Assembly (NCBI RefSeq): GCF_004006015.1
Contig: NZ_CP034766.1
Location: 2,575,001-2,639,000 of the forward strand
DNA from: Rhodococcus sp. X156
Lineage (GTDB): Bacteria > Actinomycetota > Actinomycetes > Mycobacteriales > Mycobacteriaceae
Direction of reading: 5' to 3'
Length of the DNA stretch: 64,000 bases
Shown: in pieces, positions 54,675 to 63,158 of the stretch
Position numbering within the stretch: position 1 is the first letter of the stretch
How the letters are laid out: every line of letters starts with the position of its first letter
Program-made: the position numbers and the translations under genes
The notes under the pieces: generated by a model
Told to the model about the DNA's origin: nothing
Databases searched by the model: none
Seen by the model: the letters and a program-made list of their open reading frames with translations, nothing else

Positions 54675-56978
54675 TCAGGATCCGTGCGGGGCGGTGCCGA
54701 TGACGCCGAGCTCGGCCAGCCGGGCCAGCTCGGTCGGCCCGAGTCCCAGCTCGCCCGTGAGGATCTCCTCGTTGTGCTCACCCAGCAGCGGAGGGCGGCG
54801 GGTGAGCCAGCTGGGCTGGTCGGCTCGTCGGAAGGGCAGCGTGGGCAGCGGGACCACGCCGGCGTGCGGCACCTCGGTCAGCTCGAAGGAGCCGCGGGCG
54901 GCCAGGTGTGGGTGCGTGTGCACGAACCGCAGGTCGCGCAGCAGGGCCGCCGGGACCCCCCGGGCCAGCAGCCGCTCCACCGCCTCGGCCGCGTCGCGGT
55001 CGGCGACCCAGCCGGCCACCAGCTTCTCCAGCTCCTCGGCGCGGGCCTGGCGCCCGGCCCGGGTGCCCAGCTGTGGGTCCTCGGCCAGCGCGGTCAGCCC
55101 GGTGACCTCCAGCAGGGCGTGCCACTGGACGTCGGAGCTCACCGTCACGCCTACCCACCGCTGCTCGCCACGGGCGGCGAAGATGCCCTGCAGGTCGACG
55201 TCGTCGGCGCGGTTGCCCCGGCGCTCGAGCAGCTCCTGGTGCGCCGACCAGCGGATCACCTGCTCGGCGCTCATGGTCAGCGCCCCCTCGGCGAGCGCGG
55301 ACTCCACCAGCACGCCCTCCCCCGTGGCGCGGGAGCGGCGCAGCGCCGCGGCCAGGGCGAAGAAGCAGCTGGCCCCGCCCATCGGATCTGCCGGACCCTG
55401 CGGGTTGGTGGGGTCGCCGCCGGGGTAGCCGGTGCGCCAGCACAACCCGGAGAACTGCTCCACCGTCTGGGCGTAGCCCACCATGTCGCGGCGCGGCCCG
55501 GAGAGGCCGAAGGCCGGCATCCGCAGCATCACCAGCCGGGGGTTCAGCGCGTGCACAGCCTCCCAGTCCAGGCCCACCGACTCCAGCACCCGCGGGGCGT
55601 AGTTCTCGATGAGCACGTCGGCCTCGCTGATCAGCCGCACCAGCAGCTCGCGACCCTCGGCGTGGGAGAAGTCGATGCTGACGTTGCGCTTGTCGAAGTT
55701 CACGCCGAGGTAGAAGTTGCCGCACTCCCACCAGTGGTCCTGGCTCTGCGGCACCCCGCCGAGGGTGCGGGAGCCGTCGATGCGGCGGGTGCTCTCCACC
55801 TTGACCACGTCGGCGCCGAACGCGCCCAGGGTGGACCCGACGTAGGCACCCACCCACCAGGTGCCCAGGTCGAGCACCCGCAGCCCGGCGAACGGCGCTC
55901 CGCTGCCCATGGCCACCGGGGCCGGCCCCGCCGCTGGGGCCGGGTCGGTGCTGCGGGCGGGACGCTGCCCGCCGAAGAGCATGGGCGGTTGCGGCACCAG
56001 GAACGTCTGCCCGGGCAGCGGCGCGTAGAAGCCGCGCTGCACCACCTGCTCGTCGGCCAGCACGGTCTGTCCGTTGTGGACGGGAGCGCAGGGGATGCGG
56101 AACTGCCCCGCCAGCGCCACGATCTCGGCCACCGTGTGCTGCACCGTCCACGCGCGCACCGCGGCGGTCCACTCGTCGTAGCGCAGGTAGCGGCCGATGA
56201 AGGTGCTCATCTGCTCGTCGGCCAGCCACTCCGGCCGCTCGATGAGCACGAGGAAGTCCTGGTGGTTCTGCGCCGACGCCAGGTTGAAGCCCACCCAGCC
56301 GTCCGCGGCGGGCTCCACGCTGGGCGAGAGCCGGACGCGGTGGGTGAAGGGCTCCTGCGGCGTCTTCACCACGGCGGCGGCGATGTCCTGGAAGAGGTTC
56401 ATCGCGTAGGAGGTGACCTCGAGCAGGCAGACGTCGATCAGCCGGCCCTGCGGCCCACCCTGCAGCGCTGCGGTGGCGGCACCGGCGGCCATCGCCCCGG
56501 CCACCCACAGCGGCTCGGAGCTGCCGGTCATGATCGGGTGCGAGGCCATCGAGCCCCGCATGCTCATCGAGCCGGAGTCCACCTGCAGGGTGAACTCGCT
56601 CCACGGACGCCCGGTGCCCGACCACGGCCCGTCCAGTCCCCACGGGGTGATGACCACGACCACCGCGTCACCGAACCGGCTGAGCAGCTCCCCGACCGGG
56701 GCGTCGGGCAGCTCCAGCACGACGACGTCGACGCCGCGGGCGGCGGCGAGCGCGGGCAGCTCGGCGAGCTCGGCCGTGGCCGTGTCCTTGCCGTGGTGCA
56801 GGAAGAGGTCCATCTCGGCGCCCTTGCCCAGCGACGCCGCACCGCCCACCCGGGTGACTGACGCGCCGACGTCACGCAGCAGCCGGCCGGCGTAGGCCCC
56901 GGCGATGGAGTCCGACCACTCCAGCACCCGGAGACCAGCCAGCGGCGCGACCAGCGGGGGCACGGCCGGCGCGCTCAC
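54675..56978 (-). CDS. Tandem family III CoA-transferase (CaiB/BaiF), N domain degenerate
   Basis: The protein has 767 residues from GTG 56978, overlapping the ACAD stop as GTGA. Two CaiB/BaiF domains are fused. Domain 1 spans about 10-335 and begins LAGLRVLEWSDSIAGAYAGR. Domain 2 spans about 362-767 and begins FAGLRVLDLGTWWVGAYVG. Domain 2 keeps an Asp at 531 in PADPMGG, the likely catalytic residue. Domain 1 has Glu155 in the matching SEPLWVAG and is shorter. A single chain may form the interlocked dimer with one active half. Confidence 0.85.
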   Translation of the reverse strand: MSAPAVPPLVAPLAGLRVLEWSDSIAGAYAGRLLRDVGASVTRVGGAASLGKGAEMDLFLHHGKDTATAELAELPALAAARGVDVVVLELPDAPVGELLSRFGDAVVVVITPWGLDGPWSGTGRPWSEFTLQVDSGSMSMRGSMASHPIMTGSSEPLWVAGAMAAGAATAALQGGPQGRLIDVCLLEVTSYAMNLFQDIAAAVVKTPQEPFTHRVRLSPSVEPAADGWVGFNLASAQNHQDFLVLIERPEWLADEQMSTFIGRYLRYDEWTAAVRAWTVQHTVAEIVALAGQFRIPCAPVHNGQTVLADEQVVQRGFYAPLPGQTFLVPQPPMLFGGQRPARSTDPAPAAGPAPVAMGSGAPFAGLRVLDLGTWWVGAYVGSTLGAFGADVVKVESTRRIDGSRTLGGVPQSQDHWWECGNFYLGVNFDKRNVSIDFSHAEGRELLVRLISEADVLIENYAPRVLESVGLDWEAVHALNPRLVMLRMPAFGLSGPRRDMVGYAQTVEQFSGLCWRTGYPGGDPTNPQGPADPMGGASCFFALAAALRRSRATGEGVLVESALAEGALTMSAEQVIRWSAHQELLERRGNRADDVDLQGIFAARGEQRWVGVTVSSDVQWHALLEVTGLTALAEDPQLGTRAGRQARAEELEKLVAGWVADRDAAEAVERLLARGVPAALLRDLRFVHTHPHLAARGSFELTEVPHAGVVPLPTLPFRRADQPSWLTRRPPLLGEHNEEILTGELGLGPTELARLAELGVIGTAPHGS

Positions 56979-58129
56979 TGCGCCACCGCCACGAGGTCGC
57001 CCAGCTCGGCCAGCCGCTGTGGACCGCCGCCGAGGGCGAGCGCGCCCTGCCGCAGCGCCAGGTAGTGCACGTGCAGCGGGTATCCGAGGTCGACGCTGGT
57101 GCCGCCGTGCAGGTGCATGGTCGCCTCCCCCACCCGCGGCGGCGCCTCGGTGGCCCAGCACGCGGCGATGGCCAGCGCCTCGGTCACCTCCTGCTCGTCG
57201 GCGTGCTGCTGGTCCAGCAGCCACACCGCGCGCCAGGCGGTGAGCCGCACGGCGGTCACGTCCAGGTAGGCGTCGGCCACCCGGTGGGCCACCGCCTGGA
57301 AGCTGCCCAGCGCCCGCCCGAACTGGGTGCGCTCGGTGACGTGGCTGGCAGTGAGCGCCAGCGCGGCCTCGCAGCTGCCCAGCAGGCTGATGCAGGCGGC
57401 GGCCACGGCGCGCTCGCGCACCCAGCGCACCCCGGCCGCGTGGGCCCCCGGTGCCACCAGCACGTCGTCGGCGGGCACCCGCCAGCCCTCCACCTGCAGG
57501 TGCCAGCGCGGTCGTCGGTCGACGGAGGACTGGGGCTGCCGGCGCACCGCGGCAGCGGCGGGGTCGAGCAGGAACAGCCCCCGGCCCCCGTCGTCGTCCA
57601 CCGCCTCCACCAGCACCCGCTCGGCGACGTCGGCCAGCGGCACGTGCCCCACCGCGCCGTCCAGCCGCCAGCCGTCGCCGTCGCGGTGGACCCGCAGGCT
57701 GGGCACGTGGCCGGGCTCGGTGCGCAGCGCCGAGGACAGCACCAGCGTGCCCGCGCAGAACGGGGCGAGCAGCCGCTGCTGGGCGGGAGTGCCCAGCCGG
57801 GCCAGCGCGCCCGCCGCGTGCACCACCGACTCCAGCAGGAACAGCCGGGCGCCGGCGCGAGCGGCCTGCTCCACCACCAGGCAGAGCTCCACGAACCCGG
57901 CGCCGCTGCCGCCGTGCTCCTCGCCGACGGCGATGCCCAGCAGCCCGGCGTCAGCCAGGTCCTGCCAGAGTGCCTGGTCGAGCCAGTCCTCGGGGGCCAC
58001 CAGCACGGTCGGCGGGGCTGAGCGACGCTTGCTGATGATCTGCTCGGCGAGGTCGCGCACGTCGCGCTCCTGCTCGTTGAGGACGTAGTCCACTCCGGTC
58101 TCCGGTCTCTGGTTCGGGTTTGGCTGCAC
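56975..58129 (-). CDS. Acyl-CoA dehydrogenase-like subunit
   Basis: The protein has 384 residues. N-terminal helices (ERDVRDLAEQII) lead to GIAVGEEHGGSGAGFVELCLVVEQ. The C-terminal flavin-binding bundle has RTQFGRALGSFQAVAHRVADAYLDV and LHGGTSVDLGYPLHVHYL. It probably pairs with the next ACAD as a heteromeric enzyme of the kind that oxidises steroid or bulky acyl-CoAs. The middle domain is divergent, so catalysis may lie in the partner. Confidence 0.87.
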   Translation of the reverse strand: MQPNPNQRPETGVDYVLNEQERDVRDLAEQIISKRRSAPPTVLVAPEDWLDQALWQDLADAGLLGIAVGEEHGGSGAGFVELCLVVEQAARAGARLFLLESVVHAAGALARLGTPAQQRLLAPFCAGTLVLSSALRTEPGHVPSLRVHRDGDGWRLDGAVGHVPLADVAERVLVEAVDDDGGRGLFLLDPAAAAVRRQPQSSVDRRPRWHLQVEGWRVPADDVLVAPGAHAAGVRWVRERAVAAACISLLGSCEAALALTASHVTERTQFGRALGSFQAVAHRVADAYLDVTAVRLTAWRAVWLLDQQHADEQEVTEALAIAACWATEAPPRVGEATMHLHGGTSVDLGYPLHVHYLALRQGALALGGGPQRLAELGDLVAVAQ

Positions 58130-58144
58130 AGCTCTCGGGGCTGG

Positions 58145-59329
58145 TCAGCGCTTGCTGCGGGGCAGGCCCAGGCCCATCTGGGCGACGATGTCGCGCTGGA
58201 TCTCGTTGACCCCGCCGATGAAGGTCATGACGTTGGAGTGGCTGGCTGCCTTGGCCAGCACGCCACCGGCGACGTGTCCGGGTGAGTCGGCGTCCAGGCC
58301 CACGTCCAGCCCCACCACCTCGTTGAGCAGCAGGCGCGAGCGACCGAACAGCTCGGAGCCGAACACCTTGGCCGCCGAGGCGTCGGCCGCCTTCAGCTGG
58401 CCGGCGTCCACCTCGGTGGCTAGCTTGGCGTTGAGCAGCCGGAGGAACTCCACGTCGGCGCGCACGCGGGCCAGGTGCGTGCGCACCCAGGGCTGGTCGA
58501 TGACGGCCGTGCCGTCGCTGCGGTGGGCGTGCTGGGCCCACGCGGTGACCTGGGCCAGCGCTCGCTCGACCGGCGCCGAGGAGACCAGTGCGACCCGCTC
58601 GGAGTTGAGCTGGCCGGTGATCACCCGCCAGCCGTTGTTCTCCCCTCCGATGCAGGCCTCCAGCGGAACCCGCACGTCGTCGAAGCCGACCGCGGCCACG
58701 GAGTGCCCACCGAGGGTGTCCAGCCGGGTGGAGGAGATGCCCTCGGCGTGGCGTGGCACCAGCAGCACGGAGACACCGGCGTGCTTGGCGGCGCCGGTGT
58801 CGGTGCGCACGGCCAGCCAGATGTAGTCGGCGGCCTCCATCATCCCGGTCCACAGCTTCTGCCCGTTGATGACGTAGGAGTCGCCGTCGCGCACCGCCCG
58901 CGTCTGCAGGGCCGCGAGGTCGGTGCCGGCGCCGGGCTCGGAGTAGCCGATGGCGAAGTGCAGCTCGCCGCGGAGGATGGCCGGCAGCAGGGTTTCACGC
59001 TGCTCGGCGGTGCCGTAGGCGGCGATCGCGGGTCCCACGCTGTTGATGGTGAGCAGCGGGGTGGGCACGTCGGCCAGCGCCGCCTCGTCGCTGAAGATCG
59101 CCTGCTCCACCATCGACAGCCCCTGCCCGCCGATGTTGCGCGGCCACCCGATCCCCAGCCAGCCGTCCGCGCCGAGGCGACGGATGACGGCGCGGTAGGC
59201 CTCGGTGGTGCCGGGTGCGTAGTGGCTCTCCCGCAGGTCGTGCCGGATCTGCGGGGTCATCACCTCGGCGAAGTAGTCGCGCAGCTCGGCGCGCAGCTGC
59301 GCCTGCTCGGTCGTCTCCGCGAGGTGCAT
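58145..59329 (-). CDS. Acyl-CoA dehydrogenase, first gene of the CoA operon
   Basis: The protein has 394 residues from ATG 59329, with AGGAGG 7 bases upstream. It has the FAD/substrate loop IGYSEPGAGTDLAALQTRA, GQKLWTGMMEAADYI, and the C-terminal IGGVNEIQRDIVAQ that closes the FAD site. With the adjacent ACAD it likely forms an alpha2beta2 enzyme. The operon ACAD-ACAD-CoA-transferase-MaoC-small protein-ligase runs from here to 51652. Confidence 0.9.
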   Translation of the reverse strand: MHLAETTEQAQLRAELRDYFAEVMTPQIRHDLRESHYAPGTTEAYRAVIRRLGADGWLGIGWPRNIGGQGLSMVEQAIFSDEAALADVPTPLLTINSVGPAIAAYGTAEQRETLLPAILRGELHFAIGYSEPGAGTDLAALQTRAVRDGDSYVINGQKLWTGMMEAADYIWLAVRTDTGAAKHAGVSVLLVPRHAEGISSTRLDTLGGHSVAAVGFDDVRVPLEACIGGENNGWRVITGQLNSERVALVSSAPVERALAQVTAWAQHAHRSDGTAVIDQPWVRTHLARVRADVEFLRLLNAKLATEVDAGQLKAADASAAKVFGSELFGRSRLLLNEVVGLDVGLDADSPGHVAGGVLAKAASHSNVMTFIGGVNEIQRDIVAQMGLGLPRSKR

Positions 59330-59369
59330 GGGTTTCCTCCTGAGCAGGAACTTCGTTGATGAGGGGTAC

Positions 59370-59402
59370 GTGACACCGGTCACCCGACGTGACTACAGTC
59401 AC
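59370..59402. promoter_or_regulatory. Tandem palindromic operators between IclR and ACAD genes
   Basis: Two perfect copies of GTGAC-N4-GTCAC, at 59370-59383 (ACCG centre) and 59389-59402 (TACA centre), lie 19 bp apart centre to centre. They sit in the divergent intergenic region and are candidate binding sites for the IclR regulator. Confidence 0.65.
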
Positions 59403-59415
59403 TCCAGCACTAATA

Positions 59416-59433
59416 CGTGCGTTTGGTCAACTA
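59416..59433 (-). promoter_or_regulatory. Promoter element shared with the SMP-30 unit
   Basis: On the plus strand CGTGCGTTTGGTCAACTA. The minus strand reads TTGACC as a -35 box for the ACAD operon. It differs from 51641-51658 at one base. A clear -10 box at the usual spacing is not visible here (GCTGGA), so activation by a regulator may be needed. Confidence 0.6.
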
Positions 59434-59461
59434 TCGCTTCCGCGACGTGGAAAGGACCGCC

Positions 59462-60256
59462 ATGACCGTCACTGCCGACGCCCCTGCTGCGCTCACCGAG
59501 GACCCGGAACGGGGCTCGCGGGGCGGTGTGGTGGAACGCGTCATCCGCATCCTCGACGCGTTCACCGAAGCACCCGGCCGGCTGAAGCTGGAGCAGGTCG
59601 GGCAGATCACCGGGCTGCCCCGGTCCACGGCGTTCCGCCTGCTCGGCCAGCTGGTCGACCTGCAGTGGATCGAGCACGAGGGCGAGGGCTACTCGCTCGG
59701 TCCGCGCACCGCCCTGCTCAGCACGCAGCACTCCAGCTACGAGGAGATCCGGGCGGCCGGCAGCGCCGCGCTCACCGAGCTGCAGCTAGCCACCCGTACG
59801 GTGGTGCACCTGTCGGTGCTGGAGGGCGCGGTGGTGCGCTACCTGGACAAGATCGGTGGTGCGGCTGCAGCATCGGTGCCGTCCCGGGTGGGAGCGCGGA
59901 TCCTCGCCCCCGACACCGTCAGCGGGCGGGCGATGCTGGCGTGCCTGACCCCGGAGCAGGTGGACCGTGCCCTGGCCGGCTCCTACCCGGCCGGGGCCAG
60001 CATGGACACGCTGCACCGGCAGCTCTCCGACATCCGGCGACGCCAGGGGGTGGCGGCCATGACCGCGGCGTCGAGCACCAGCGGCATCAGCTCGCTGGCC
60101 GTGCCCGTGCTGGGACCGCGGGGCCTGGTGGCCGCCGTGTCGGTCGCCGCCCGCGGGGAGCTGCCGGCCAGCCGGATCGCACCGCTGGTGCACCGGGTGG
60201 CCCGCTCCATCTCGCGCAACCTCTACCCCGACTGGGCCGGTGCCGCACCGCGATAG
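59462..60256 (+). CDS. IclR-family transcriptional regulator
   Basis: The protein has 264 residues from ATG 59462 with AAAGGA. The N-terminal winged helix has LEQVGQITGLPRSTAFRLLGQL at about residues 45-66. The C-terminal effector domain has SGRAMLACLTPEQV, QGVAAMTAASSTSGISSLAVPVLG and a final helix. IclR proteins bind aromatic or organic acid effectors. It is divergent from the ACAD operon, with the palindromic operators between them, and probably controls both catabolic units. Confidence 0.9.
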   Translation: MTVTADAPAALTEDPERGSRGGVVERVIRILDAFTEAPGRLKLEQVGQITGLPRSTAFRLLGQLVDLQWIEHEGEGYSLGPRTALLSTQHSSYEEIRAAGSAALTELQLATRTVVHLSVLEGAVVRYLDKIGGAAAASVPSRVGARILAPDTVSGRAMLACLTPEQVDRALAGSYPAGASMDTLHRQLSDIRRRQGVAAMTAASSTSGISSLAVPVLGPRGLVAAVSVAARGELPASRIAPLVHRVARSISRNLYPDWAGAAPR

Positions 60257-60262
60257 CGAGGG

Positions 60263-61267
60263 TCAGCGGGGCGGGGCGAACCCCGTCAGGCGGGTGAAGT
60301 TGCCCGACGCCAGGGCGAGGCGCTCGGTGTCGGAGAGCGGCAGCGTCTGGAGCACGTCCACCGACTTCCACACCTGGGTGAACCGGGGGTCGACGTGCTC
60401 GGGTGCCGGGCGGTGGCCCGGCCGCTCGGGCAGCAGGTCGGAGAAGACGTAGTTGGTCCCGAACATCACCCGCTCGGTGCCGATCTTGCGCAGGAAGGCG
60501 ACCATCTCCTCCGGCGCCACGGTGCCGTCGGCCACCTCGTGCAGCCGCAGCGAGGTGTCGCCGTGCACCCCGTCGTAGCGCGCCGCCAGCTCCAGCACCT
60601 GCTCGTCCAGGCCGTGGCCCAGCTCCCGGTCGTGCCCGCAGTGGGCGAAGACCAGCTGCAGCTGGGGAAACGCGGCCAGCGCGCCGGCGAACCCCGCGGG
60701 TGCGCTGTGCGGGCTGTGCCCGCCCGTCTCGGTGAGCACCGGGACGCCCTGCTCCACGCAGTAGTCGTAGAGCGGGAACAGCACGGGGTCCTCCCCCGGC
60801 ACGCCCATGTCCGAGGGCACCAGCTTCACCCCGAGGGCCCCGCGCTCGCGCTGGGCCACCACCTCCTGCACGGCCCCCTCGGCGCCCATCACCACCGGGT
60901 TCACCCCGGCGAAGTAGCCCACCCGGGGGTTCTCCGCCGCGATCGCCGACGCCCAGGTGTTGTTGTCGCTGACACGGCGGGTCACCCGCGCGCGCAGCTC
61001 GGCGCTGGCGCGGTCGCGCTCGGCGGCGTCGTCGGGCAGCAGGTAGGTGCCGTGCCGGAGGTAGCGCCCGCTCCAGGTGAACATCAGCATGTTCATCGCG
61101 CTGATGCCCACCTGGTCCATCATCTCCAGCAGCTCGGGGAGGGTGCCGAGGTTGGGCGCCCCGGGCTTCACCAGGTGCGGGGTGAGGAAGTAGTCGCGCA
61201 TCTCGTGCCCGTGCGCGTCGTCGCGCTGCACGTGGGTGTGCATGTCGATGATCGGCAGCTCGCTCAT
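60263..61267 (-). CDS. Amidohydrolase-2 family TIM-barrel enzyme
   Basis: The protein has 334 residues from ATG 61267. The metal motif is DMHTHVQ (His-x-His), with ETGGHSPH, FAHCGHDRELG and a late strand MFGTNYVFSD. In the related decarboxylases and hydrolases (ACMSD, gamma-resorcylate decarboxylase type) the last strand is FGSD, so the usual metal-binding Asp is Asn here. The reaction, decarboxylation or C-C hydrolysis, is uncertain. Last gene of a three-gene unit. Confidence 0.8.
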   Translation of the reverse strand: MSELPIIDMHTHVQRDDAHGHEMRDYFLTPHLVKPGAPNLGTLPELLEMMDQVGISAMNMLMFTWSGRYLRHGTYLLPDDAAERDRASAELRARVTRRVSDNNTWASAIAAENPRVGYFAGVNPVVMGAEGAVQEVVAQRERGALGVKLVPSDMGVPGEDPVLFPLYDYCVEQGVPVLTETGGHSPHSAPAGFAGALAAFPQLQLVFAHCGHDRELGHGLDEQVLELAARYDGVHGDTSLRLHEVADGTVAPEEMVAFLRKIGTERVMFGTNYVFSDLLPERPGHRPAPEHVDPRFTQVWKSVDVLQTLPLSDTERLALASGNFTRLTGFAPPR

Positions 61268-62160
61268 GCGGATGTCCCCTCGTGTGGGCCGGTGGGCCGT
61301 GCGGACCCGTCCACCCAGGACCGGATCGCCTCCGGCACCTGCTGCCCGCCGAAGGCCGGCCGGGCGGTGGTGTGCAGGATCCCGCCGTCGGACACCACGG
61401 AGTGCCCGGTCAGGTAGGCGGACAGCTGCGAGGCCAGGAACAGCGCCACCCCGGCGCTGTCTGCCGGCTCACCCAGGCGACCCAGCGGGGTTGCCGTGGC
61501 CGCGTCGGCGAAGAACTGGCGCACCTGCGGCGGGGAGTCCGGGCTGGTGGCGTGCTCGCGGGTCTTCTTGCTCCAGTGCGTGCCCGGCACCAGGCAGTTG
61601 ACCCGGATGCCGTACGGGGCGAGCTCGACGGCGGCGGTCTTGGTGAAGTGGATGATCCCCGCGTTGGCCGCTCCGTAGGCGGCGAGGTTGGGCGCGGCGG
61701 TCATCCCGCTGCTGGAGCCCACGTTGACGATGGCGCCGGCTAGCCCGGCCTGCACCATGGCGATCGCCTCCGCCTGGCAGGACAGGAAGGTGGACACCAG
61801 GTTCAGGTCCATCGGCCGCTGCCAGTCGGCCACGTCCAGGTCCAGGAACGGCTTGTTCACCCCGGCCGTGCCGCCGCAGACGTTCACCGCCACCGAGATC
61901 GACCCCAGGGCGTCCACCGCCTCGGCGACCATCGACCGCGGCGCGGCGCGGTCGGTGAGGTCGCGGGCGATCGCCACCGCGCGCCGACCGAGCGCCCGCA
62001 CCTCGGCCGCAGTGCCCTCGGCGGCGGCCAGGTCCAGGTCGACCACCGCGACGTCGCAGCCGGCCTCGGCCAGCTGCAGGCAGGTGGCGCGGGCGATGCC
62101 GTTGCCCCCGCCGGTCACCAGCGCGGTGCGCCCGGCGAGTCCGAGCAGATCGGCGATCAC
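61264..62160 (-). CDS. SDR-family protein with Asn in place of the catalytic Lys
   Basis: The protein has 298 residues from GTG 62160, overlapping the previous stop as GTGA. The cofactor motif is TGGGNGIARATCLQLAEAGC. Ser is at about 150 in NVGSSSG. The active-site stretch is YGAANAG: Tyr162 is present but the expected Lys166 is Asn (codon AAC). NNAG is also changed to NVCGG. It may bind NAD(P) without normal catalysis, or use another proton relay. Confidence 0.85.
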   Translation of the reverse strand: MIADLLGLAGRTALVTGGGNGIARATCLQLAEAGCDVAVVDLDLAAAEGTAAEVRALGRRAVAIARDLTDRAAPRSMVAEAVDALGSISVAVNVCGGTAGVNKPFLDLDVADWQRPMDLNLVSTFLSCQAEAIAMVQAGLAGAIVNVGSSSGMTAAPNLAAYGAANAGIIHFTKTAAVELAPYGIRVNCLVPGTHWSKKTREHATSPDSPPQVRQFFADAATATPLGRLGEPADSAGVALFLASQLSAYLTGHSVVSDGGILHTTARPAFGGQQVPEAIRSWVDGSARPTGPHEGTSA

Positions 62161-63074
62161 CCGGAGACCTTCGCGGACAACAGCCCCTCGGGCACCGGCG
62201 GTGCCGGGTTGAAGCGCAGGTAGTCGGGCAGGAAGCCGCCCTCGTCCAGGTCCTCGGGCTGCCAGCCCGACAGCAGCTGCGTGCCGTCGAGGGTGCGCAC
62301 CGGGCGGTTGAGCTCCTTGAGCAGCGGCAGGCTGTAGGCCACCCGGCCGGTCATCTCGGCGGGGTCGGCGGTGCACAGCAGCAGCGCCGCCTCGGCCATG
62401 GTCTCCTCCGGCTCCGACGGCCAGCCCGGCACCGCCGCGGCGGCGTGTGCGGTGGCCACCCCGCGGTTGGGGGCGAGGGCGTTGACGGCGATGTGGTCGT
62501 CGTAGAGCTCCATGGCCGCGCCGGTGGTGATGCGGTCGATCATCGCCTTGGTGCCGCCGTAGAGCACCGAGCCGGCCAGCGGGTGCGGCGCGAACGGCGG
62601 GCCCACCCGGGGACCGGACTGGCGGGAGGAGATGTTCAGGATCCACCCGGCGCCCTGGGCGCGCATGCCGGGGATGACGGCCTTCATCAGGTCCCAGGTG
62701 TTCCACACGTTGGTCTCCACGGAGTCCAGGAACCACTCGCGGGGCATGTCCACGAACAGGGTCTCGTAGCGCCGGGCCGCGGCCGCGTTGTTGATGAGGA
62801 TGTCCACCGGTCCGCCCATCGTGGCGCTGATCTCGGCCACCAGCGCCGCTCGGTCGAGCTCCGGGGCGCCCAGGTCGACCACGAACGGCTCAGCGGTGCC
62901 GCCGTCCGCGCGGATCAGGGCGACGGTCTCCTCCAGCGAGCCCTCCAGGTTGCCGTCGCCGGGACGCAGCGTCCGCGACACCGCGGCCACGGCGATTCCC
63001 TCCGCGGCGAGCCGGCGGGCCATGGCCCGGCCGATTCCCCTGCTGGCCCCGGTGACGATCGCGATTGTGCTCAT
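62157..63074 (-). CDS. Short-chain dehydrogenase/reductase
   Basis: The protein has 305 residues from ATG 63074 with AGGAG upstream. TGASRGIGRAMARRLAAEG, NNAAAARR, NISSRQSG and YGGTKAM show a complete SDR active site. The C-terminal region from about residue 230 (GWPSEPEETMAEAALLL, LDGTQLLSGWQPEDLDEGGF) is a long extension. It is the first gene of the SDR-SDR-amidohydrolase unit. Confidence 0.87.
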   Translation of the reverse strand: MSTIAIVTGASRGIGRAMARRLAAEGIAVAAVSRTLRPGDGNLEGSLEETVALIRADGGTAEPFVVDLGAPELDRAALVAEISATMGGPVDILINNAAAARRYETLFVDMPREWFLDSVETNVWNTWDLMKAVIPGMRAQGAGWILNISSRQSGPRVGPPFAPHPLAGSVLYGGTKAMIDRITTGAAMELYDDHIAVNALAPNRGVATAHAAAAVPGWPSEPEETMAEAALLLCTADPAEMTGRVAYSLPLLKELNRPVRTLDGTQLLSGWQPEDLDEGGFLPDYLRFNPAPPVPEGLLSAKVSG

Positions 63075-63112
63075 GCCGCGCGCTCCTGTTCCTCGTGGAG
63101 CCTCGAACGTAT

Positions 63113-63158
63113 CCACCGCCAGGGGGCGGTGGCGGCTGGTTCCCGTGGGGTGGGAACC
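63113..63158. promoter_or_regulatory. Two inverted repeats upstream of the third catabolic unit
   Basis: CCACCGCC-AGGG-GGCGGTGG (63113-63132) and GGTTCCC-N7-GGGAACC (63138-63158) are perfect palindromes 40 to 85 bases upstream of the SDR start. They differ from the GTGAC sites of the other two units. They could be operators or structured RNA. Confidence 0.4.

Noticed and set aside
53496..56861. An 1121-codon plus-strand frame antisense to MaoC and CoA-transferase genes
   Set aside because: It is a shadow frame with low-complexity translation.
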